Source of the DNA: Tetradesmus obliquus
Taxonomy: Eukaryota; Chlorophyta; Chlorophyceae; Sphaeropleales; Scenedesmaceae
DNA length: 64,000 nucleotides
NCBI GenBank assembly: GCA_030272155.1
Contig: CP126206.1
Span: 3,647,001 to 3,711,000, forward strand
Direction: 5' to 3'
Every line of letters begins with the position of its first letter. The first letter of the stretch is position 1. Position numbers and translations under genes: made by a program. Positions 58,050 to 64,000 of this stretch are shown here, piece by piece. The notes beneath the pieces were generated by a model that did no database searches, was not told the origin of the DNA, and worked only from the letters and a program-made list of their open reading frames with translations.

Positions 58050-58169
58050 AACTTCAGGGGCTGGTGCGCCAACACCATCAAGGTGGTGCCACAGAATGCC
58101 ATCCGCCTGGTCAGCTATGAGGCGCTCAAGGGCCTGCTGGGCGTGAAGAAGAGCAAGACAGACACGTAA
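52718..58169 (+). CDS. Mitochondrial-carrier-family protein, chloroplast/thylakoid ADP-ATP carrier-like, about 304 aa
   Basis: Exchanges adenine nucleotides across an organelle membrane (inferred from family). Exons: 52718-52782 (tentative), 53612-53770, 54629-54699, 55032-55205, 55814-55967, 56256-56355, 56785-56864, 58058-58169 (TAA). Three carrier repeats are marked by PLDRIK (40-45), PLDTVR (140-145) and PLDTIR (232-237). The last is followed by RRMQM, near the RRRMMM of ADP/ATP carriers. EEGFLAFWKGNGVNIIRIFP, RRLAAGACAGMTAT and CYPLDTIRRRMQ closely resemble plant thylakoid ADP/ATP carrier (TAAC) sequences. Exon 1 is inferred from a good ATG context (GCCATGG), a phase-2 donor that makes Trp22 with exon 2, and the lack of a better start. 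If correct there is no long transit peptide; a further upstream exon remains possible. Confidence 0.92.
53098..54480 (+). repeat. Relic copies of carrier exon 2, both ends
   Basis: 5' ends with acceptor (MFLAGGAAGAVARTATAP-coding) recur near 53102, 53224, 53364 and 53487 before the true exon at 53612. 3' ends with donor (TAYTGVGQAARKILR-coding) recur near 53823-53892, 53940-54005, 54150-54221, 54278-54346 and 54430-54465 after it. More than nine partial copies surround one exon. Confidence 0.88.
54915..57135 (+). repeat. Relic copies of carrier exons 4-7
   Basis: Exon 4 5' end: 54917-54980. Exon 4 3' end: 55300-55375. Exon 5 parts: 55385-55447, 55547-55605 and 55661-55746. Exon 6 5' ends: 55992-56015 and 56133-56165. 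Exon 7 3' parts: 56947-57000 and 57085-57130. The tetranucleotide tract (TTGC)n at 56485-56550 lies in intron 6. Confidence 0.78.
57338..58010 (+). repeat. Tandem array of carrier exon 8 5' ends, each with CTG-run acceptor
   Basis: Copies of GGGCTGGTGTGCCAACACCA and following bases start near 57340, 57447, 57543, 57677, 57829 and 57937, spaced 96-150 bp, before the true exon at 58058. Each is preceded by CAG and a pyrimidine-rich or CTG-run acceptor. The frame of true exon 8 has no stop back to about 57033, so retained intron would read through as poly-Leu and similar sequence. Confidence 0.9.
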
Positions 58170-58257
58170 AACCCTGTGAACGTGCTCAGGTTTTAGGCCC
58201 TTGAGCGCCTCATAGCTGACCAGGCGGATGGCATTCTGTGGCACCACCTTGATGGTG
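58073..58257 (+). repeat. Perfect 62-bp inverted repeat around the carrier stop codon
   Basis: 58073-58134 inside exon 8 and 58196-58257 in the 3' UTR are exact reverse complements, with a 61-bp loop that holds the last codons and the TAA stop (58167-58169). Transcribed, this would fold into a long perfect hairpin. Its right arm is an inverted copy of exon 8, whereas every other relic I found is in direct orientation. Confidence 0.93.
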
Positions 58258-59478
58258 CTCAGGTGTGCCTAAACCCTGAGGTTTGAACCCCATGAGGCCT
58301 GAAGTGTCGCCGGTCAGCTATGAGGCGCTGAAGGGCCTGCTGGGCGTGAAGAAGAGCAAGACAGACACGTGAAACTCTGAACGCGCTCAGGTTTTAGGGG
58401 TGTGCCTAAACCCTGAGGAATGAACCCCATGAGGCCTGAAGTGTCGCTGGTCAGCTACGAGGCACTCAAGGGCCTGCTGGGCGTGAATAAGAGCAAGACA
58501 GACACCTAAAACCTCCAATTGGTGTTTGAAGGACGTTGGCTCGTAATGTTTTGCGATCCGCTCCTTCTTGGGCTGCGGGTCTGCCCACACATGCCTGCCG
58601 CAATGCAGGCCAGGGCTATACATTTCCATCGATTGTTGGCTGTGGTGCTGACCTTCGTAGTATAGGCTGCAGCTGTAGGCTGCAGTCTTTGTGTCAAGAC
58701 AGTCTTTTGCTGCTGTGTGCAGCACCTGCTTCAGGATGTATGCAGTAGGGCAGGATGGATCATGAGCACTCGAACTTTGACCAACATCTGAATCTGGCAG
58801 CATACGTTGTGTATGTGACTTCAGCAGAACTTGGCGCGTTGCTGGATTCAAAAAAACTGATCACAACACCAGGTAGCAGTAGGCAGGTGGAGCAGCGCTG
58901 ATGTGTGTGCATACTTGCTGGTGGAGCATTGCTGTGTGTCAGCTTCCTTGTGCATAGCAGGCGTTATCGCATGTCAAGGTTTCAAAGTGCTGCTTCAGTG
59001 TGCATGAGTGTGTGCGGTTGAGCCTCAACGACTGAGTCGAAGCAATAGGCATGGCTAAGCCTGACGGCTTGCTGGCTGTATGCATGTGGTGTGTGCTGGC
59101 TGCCAGCCTGCATGCGGCATGCGCAGGGTTTTGGGACGCAGCGAAAACTATTAGTTGGCTTGCTCAGCTTAAACTGGCTGGTGATCGACCCGTTGTGTCG
59201 TTGCGCTGTGACGCCGGGTTAGACAGGATGATATACATCGGTCGTGTGAAACATCCAAGGCTGCGTTGACCAACAGGTGCAACAACGATGTCATGATGAT
59301 CCAACCACCAATGACAATGTCAGGCAAAGAACAGAACCACCCCTGAGCCAGCCCAGCACTGTCTGCAAGGCAACCCGCTGCCGCTGCTGGTCAGCAGTGC
59401 TGCTGCTGCTGCTGCAGCAGCAGGGGCGGGGCTGGCGGCTGTTTCAGCTGCAACTCTCCCACGATGCTACTGCTGCTG
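58258..59478. other. Carrier 3' UTR with two more exon-8 tails, then spacer to convergent PARN
   Basis: Direct copies of the exon 8 tail (VSYEALKGLLGVKKSKTD-coding, with stop) lie at 58313-58371 and 58449-58508, within units of about 131 bp that share GGTGTGCCTAAACCCTGAGG. From 58511 to 59478 I find no supported gene. An open frame at 59051-59269 starts MAKPDGLLAVCMW and has a hydrophobic N-terminus, but no other evidence. Confidence 0.6.
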
Positions 59479-59655
59479 CTACGGCTGCGGCCGTGGCGGC
59501 CGCTTTAGCTGCAACCCTGCCAAGCTTCTGCTGGACTGCTGTGCCGCAGATAGTGTGGCTGCCTGCCGCTGCAGCAGGGCAGCCAACCGCTGCTGCCGCT
59601 CCTCTGCAGCAGAGAGCGGCTGCTGGCTGCTGCTGCTGCTGCTGCTGGGCTGACC

Positions 59656-59687
<32 letters not shown>

Positions 59688-59816
59688 TGACACCCGCAGC
59701 TGCAGCAGCTTCCTCTTGCTGCTGCTGCTGCTGCTGCTGCTGGTCTGGTGCTGCTTGATGGCTGCTAGTGCCATTACTGCTGCTGCTGCTGTCGCTGCTT
59801 GCTGCTGCTTGTTCCG

Positions 59817-59850
<34 letters not shown>

Positions 59851-61422
59851 CTGCGCTGCGCGCCGCTGCAGGGCACTTGCAGTCTTCTGCTGCAGCGACT
59901 GCACCGCTGCTGCATTGGCAGCAGCAGCAGCGGCAGCGGCAGCAGCAGCATCAACCGGCTCATCTTCTGTCCACCTCTTTATTAGCTGCGGCACTTCAAG
60001 CCCCTCTCCACTGCTGCTGCTGCTGCTGCTTCCGCCCCGGCCATGCAAGCTGTACCAATACTCACTAAAAGTCATCGCAGTAACCTTCCACTTCTTATCC
60101 GCCCGCACCAGCTGCACAGCCTTCGCCACCGTTTTCGAATTTTGAAAAATAACATAGGCCCCGGTGGGCGGCGCGCTGAACCCTTGCGCTTTGACAAAGC
60201 TGATCGGGGGTTTACCGAGGCCTAGGGCGTTGAGTTTGCGCTGCAGCTCCAGCCACCTGGTGCCTGGAGGGAAGCCTGTCAGGTAGACGACTGCTGGCCT
60301 GCTGGGTTCTACCTCGGGGCCCTGCAGACAGCAGAATGTGACAGAGATAACAGGTTTGGAATCGTAAGAGATACATGAGCCATGAAAAAATTCAAACGCC
60401 AGTGCATTGACCATGCAGCGGATGTCATGGCGGGAAGCCTGTCAGGTACACCACTGCTGGCCTGCGAGGCTGCACTTCATGGCCCTGCAAAATGGCAAGA
60501 AGGTCGAAGCAATTTGTTCATATATGAGCAAGGAGTGATCAGAGCTTGGCAGGAAGGCTGTCAGGTACACCACTGCTTGCCTGCTCCACTTCAGGGCCCC
60601 TACAAAATGGCGGCAAAGAAGATGAACGCAGACTTCGTAATATAACAAGTGGGCAAGGAGTGAGCAGAGCTTGGCGGGAAGCCTGTCCGGTACACCACTG
60701 CTGGCCTGCGAGGCTCGAGTTCAGGGCCCCTGAGAGGCAACAGAAAGGTTGAAGCAGGAAACGATCCAAACATAACAAAGGCACCACTGTCACGGCGCGA
60801 TATCGGTACAATCAGCCGGCACAGACAGCAAAATGTACAGAAATGCATAGTTGTGCTACAACCAACATTATCAGCTGTTCAAGCCAAAACAACAGAGGCT
60901 AGATTCAGCAACGTAAAACAAGCAGCACAATCAAATATTGCCGTAATGACATGCGGGTCGCACCTGCAGTGCAGCGTACTGCACGTCCTTGGCCTTTGCA
61001 TGGTACTGCCTCCAGCCGTACTGCTGTACTGCTGTACTGCCTCAAGCTCAGGCGGTACAATTGGGCGGCACAGACAGCAACATGTACAGTAATGTACAGA
61101 ACACAACCGGTGTCGTGAAGGGGACATACAACAGCTGCTCAAGCGAAGACAACACAGGCTAGATTCAGCACAAAAACATCGAAACATTGTCGTAGTGACA
61201 TGTGCCACGCACCTGCAGTGCAGCGTACTGCACGTCCTTGGCCTTTGCATGGTACTGCCTCCAGCCGTACTGCTGTACTGCCTCCAGCTCAGGCGGTACA
61301 ATCGGCTGCTGCTGCAGCTGCCACCTGTTGCGCTGCGACAGCTGTCCAATTTCAAACAGCCGTAACAGCCCCACAAATAACACCCCTGTCATGAATGCAT
61401 CAAAGCCCGCTTCATGTGCCAG

Positions 61423-61455
<33 letters not shown>

Positions 61456-62005
61456 GGACACTGCTGCTGCTGCTGCTGCCGCTGCATATGCTTCGCAGCC
61501 AGGTGCGTGTGTTATAGCGGGCAGGGTTTGCCAGGCTCCAGGGTTTTGCAGGTATGCGGTTTCAGCCGCCAGCCATTCTGCGAGGTTGCCGGCTGAAGCG
61601 CTGCTGCTGCTGCTGCTGCTGCAGAGGGGCTGCGGCTCTGCTGGGTTGGCCTGCAGCAGAGTTGATAACACACAACTTTCATGTGTATAAACATTATATT
61701 GTCAATGTTAGATCTGGATAAGATGTTGTGACTGCCAGCAAAATACATAAGAACGGAACGGCGCTGAAAAGGCAGCCAGGCGGACGCGTTTCTGCAGGTC
61801 AACCTGCTCACACTACAACCAATGACATGATTTTGTGCAATGACTGCAATGCCTGCCAACCAGCATCCACAGTGAAGACCTGCCTGCCAAAAGATTTTAG
61901 TGCCAAAAACTAAGTACAGATCAAATTAGAATAAAGACTTACCTGTGCCATCAGCTCATATAAGGTCCCGAGGGCCGTATCCACAAACACCCTAGGACCC
62001 ACACC

Positions 62006-62038
<33 letters not shown>

Positions 62039-62416
62039 GTCGTCACTGCCGCTGTTGCCGCTGCTGCTACTGGGTAGGCAGTGCGCCAGATACTTAGTGT
62101 CATAAACCCCACCCGGAAGCCACTGCGCCACAAGCTTCTTATACCCTGCCCAGGTTTTAGGCAGCGGGCTCTGCACAAACCCTGCCAGGCAAAACGCCAG
62201 ATCAAATCTAACGTTATGACCAACGGCTGGCTTGCGGCTGTCACGGATGATTTCAAAAACCTGGCTGAACCCTGTGGATGCTAAAACCTCCTCTGCGCGG
62301 TGCAGCTGGTGCTGCCGTTTGTTTTCTGCGACCTGTGCTGCTGTTGCTCGCCGCAGCATTGCTCCACTGCCTAAAAGAGATCCAGGTAGCTGCTGCTCTA
62401 CAATGTACAGCCGATC

Positions 62417-62449
<33 letters not shown>

Positions 62450-62539
62450 GCGCCAGCTGCTGCTGCCAATGCCCGCCTGCAGCAGCCGCCGCTGCAGCTT
62501 CTGCAGCTGCGGCGGCGGCGCTGGCAGATACAGCGTATC

Positions 62540-62575
<36 letters not shown>

Positions 62576-62696
62576 GGGTGCTGCTGCTGCTGCTGCCAGC
62601 CATGCGCTAATGCTGCTGTCCAGTTGCTGCAGCAGGCAGAGCTCGTCCTCATCCAGGTCTTCCAATGAAGGAGGCGATGATGAGGCCTGTGGAAGA

Positions 62697-62744
<48 letters not shown>

Positions 62745-62915
62745 GCGCGCAAATGCTGGGTGAGTGGTATTGGTGAGCATCAACAACCCAGTCAGCGGCT
62801 GTGGCTGCTGCAGCGACCTGCATCCTTGAACAGAAGAGAAGGGTTTTATGGCCCCAAACCCTAAAGAAGAAACTGAGGTGGCTCTCAATGCACAGGATGT
62901 GCAATAGACTGCCAC

Positions 62916-62948
<33 letters not shown>

Positions 62949-64000
62949 GCAATCCGACTTTTGCTGCATCCAGGGAGCCTTTGAGCTGCCTGCTGCTGCT
63001 GACACTAGTACTGCTGCCGCCGCCGCCGCCGCTGCTGCTGCTGCTGCTGCTGCAGCTAGCCCAAGTGCTGCTGCTGCTGCTATGTCGGCAAGAGTTTTGC
63101 ACCTTTGCTGCATCAAGGGTGGCCTTGAGCTGCCTGTCCCGCCAGGACAGTGGCAGGTAGGGGATGCCTTCATACACCATCTACAGCAGCAAACAAATGC
63201 AAAGGTTAAACAAGAACAAGTACTGTGAATGGTGCGCCAGACAAGGCATGGCATGTGTATCGGGGCAGTGGCAGGTAGGGGATGCCCTCGTACACCATCC
63301 GCAACAACATGCATCAAATAGCAGTTATTGATTTGAAGGGTAGAAGCATGCAGGACTGCATATGATGGATTCTAAGATGCAAATGCAGTCAGCAACACAC
63401 CTTTGCATGTAGCATGTAACATGCACTTGCCGTACTGTATCTTGATACGGTCAAAACCCTGACCCGCCAAAAACGCCAGGCTCGAGGCCTGGCACATGAG
63501 CCCATTGCAACACAAAACCATGCTGTACCCTGTTGAAGTCAAAACCCTAGCCCACAAAACCGCTGCAGGTTTAAAACCGCACCTTGTTGAAGTCAATACC
63601 CAGGCCCGCCAGAGACGCCATGCTGGAGGCCTGGCACATGAACCCATTGCAACACAAAACCCTTACCAACCTTTTCTAAGTCAAAACCCTAGCCCACAAA
63701 ACCGCTGCAGAATAAAACCCTACCATGTTGAAGTCAAAGCCCTGCCCAGCCAAGAAAGCCAAACTGGAGGCCTGGCACATGAACCAATTGCAAACCAAAA
63801 CCCTGACCATTGCTGTGCAACACAAAACCCTGCCTCACCTTGTTAAAGTCAAAACCCTGGCCAGCCAAGAAAGCCAAACTCGAGGCCTGGCACATAAACC
63901 GCGCATCCACATCTTCTTGGGGGCTCGGGAACAGGTGGAAGTTGAAGCTGCGCACGTTATAACTGTTACTTTCCGGCCGCCACACAAACGCGCTGAGCCC
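59479..64000 (-). CDS. PARN: Poly(A)-specific ribonuclease PARN, C-terminal 754 residues; 5' exons off right edge
   Basis: DEDD-family 3' exonuclease that removes mRNA poly(A) tails and trims small RNAs. Exons: 64000-63839 (partial), 63180-63103, 62686-61943, 61650-61213, 60321-59479 (TAG). Landmarks: FMCQASSLAFLAGQGFDFNK (nuclease core), VYEGIPYL, then KPAVGHNVRFDLAFCLAGF with a catalytic Asp, VYDTKYLAH, and HEAGFDAFMTG with the last catalytic His and Asp. An RNA-recognition-like region follows (VVYLTGFPPGTRWLELQRKL, FQNSKTVAKAV, then EYWYSLHGR, RWTEDEP as in animal PARN). Exon I, with the first Asp-x-Glu, lies beyond 64000. Long Ser, Ala and Gln runs are inserted where animal PARN has loops, and the C-terminus is a long Gln/Ser/Ala-rich tail. 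It is convergent with the carrier gene. Confidence 0.94.
60420..63800 (-). repeat. Relic copies of PARN exon ends
   Basis: Last-exon 5' ends (RPAVVYLTGFPP-coding): about 60428-60490, 60550-60602 and 60672-60730. Preceding-exon 3' ends (YHAKAKDVQYAALQ-coding): about 60958-61065, in two partial units. Second listed exon 3' end: 62957-62990; its 5' end: 63265-63300. First listed exon 3' ends (SSLAFLAGQGFDFNK-coding): about 63450-63500, 63585-63640 and 63725-63782. AAAACCCT telomere-like heptamers accompany the last group. Confidence 0.8.

Noticed and set aside
56873-58050. 350-residue plus-strand open frames rich in Cys or Leu
   Set aside because: They run through CTG tracts and exon 8 relics of the carrier gene; the carrier frame explains the conserved part.

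Overview
This 64 kb window looks like nuclear DNA of a green alga (Chlorophyta, probably Chlorophyceae). The evidence is very intron-dense genes with GT/AG introns, many scattered plant-type telomere heptamers (AAACCCT/TTTAGGG), a chloroplast-type adenine-nucleotide carrier, and huge numbers of CTG/CAG triplet runs in introns and exons. The taxon is an inference; I cannot name a species. I see no viral, retroelement or other mobile-element genes, no rRNA and no convincing tRNA.

Layout, left to right. 169-11280 (-): 5' two-thirds of exportin-7 (XPO7), running off the left edge. 12363-18409 (-): complete aldose 1-epimerase (GALM). 21197-33110 (-): complete ABCG transporter with a Cys-rich, EGF-like extracellular N-terminus, like yeast ADP1. 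33613-41579 (+): complete NDR-type AGC kinase, divergent from the ABCG gene across a 0.5 kb shared upstream region. 43729-44798 and 48250-49484 (+): two paralogous small secreted proteins on a tandem segmental duplication. 52718-58169 (+): mitochondrial-carrier-family protein most like the chloroplast/thylakoid ADP/ATP carrier. 59479-64000 (-): poly(A)-specific ribonuclease PARN, with its 5' exons beyond the right edge. I read exon boundaries by hand from GT/AG sites; reading phase closes across every junction quoted. The genes are unrelated housekeeping functions (nuclear export, sugar metabolism, membrane transport, growth signalling, nucleotide exchange, mRNA decay), not an operon or pathway.

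The most striking property is shared by all of them. Nearly every exon is flanked inside its introns by one to seven partial, decayed copies of its own end, and each copy carries the neighbouring splice site. Copies of exon 3' ends (with GT donor) lie downstream of the exon; copies of exon 5' ends (with AG acceptor) lie upstream. Many are arranged as tandem arrays with periods of about 100-155 bp. The same process has produced spare terminal exons with stop codons, two frameshifting cassette exons in the kinase gene, and a perfect 62-bp inverted repeat around the carrier stop codon. A second shared property is polarity: triplet runs abutting splice acceptors read CTG in the gene sense, while runs inside coding exons read CAG (Gln/Ser/Ala).
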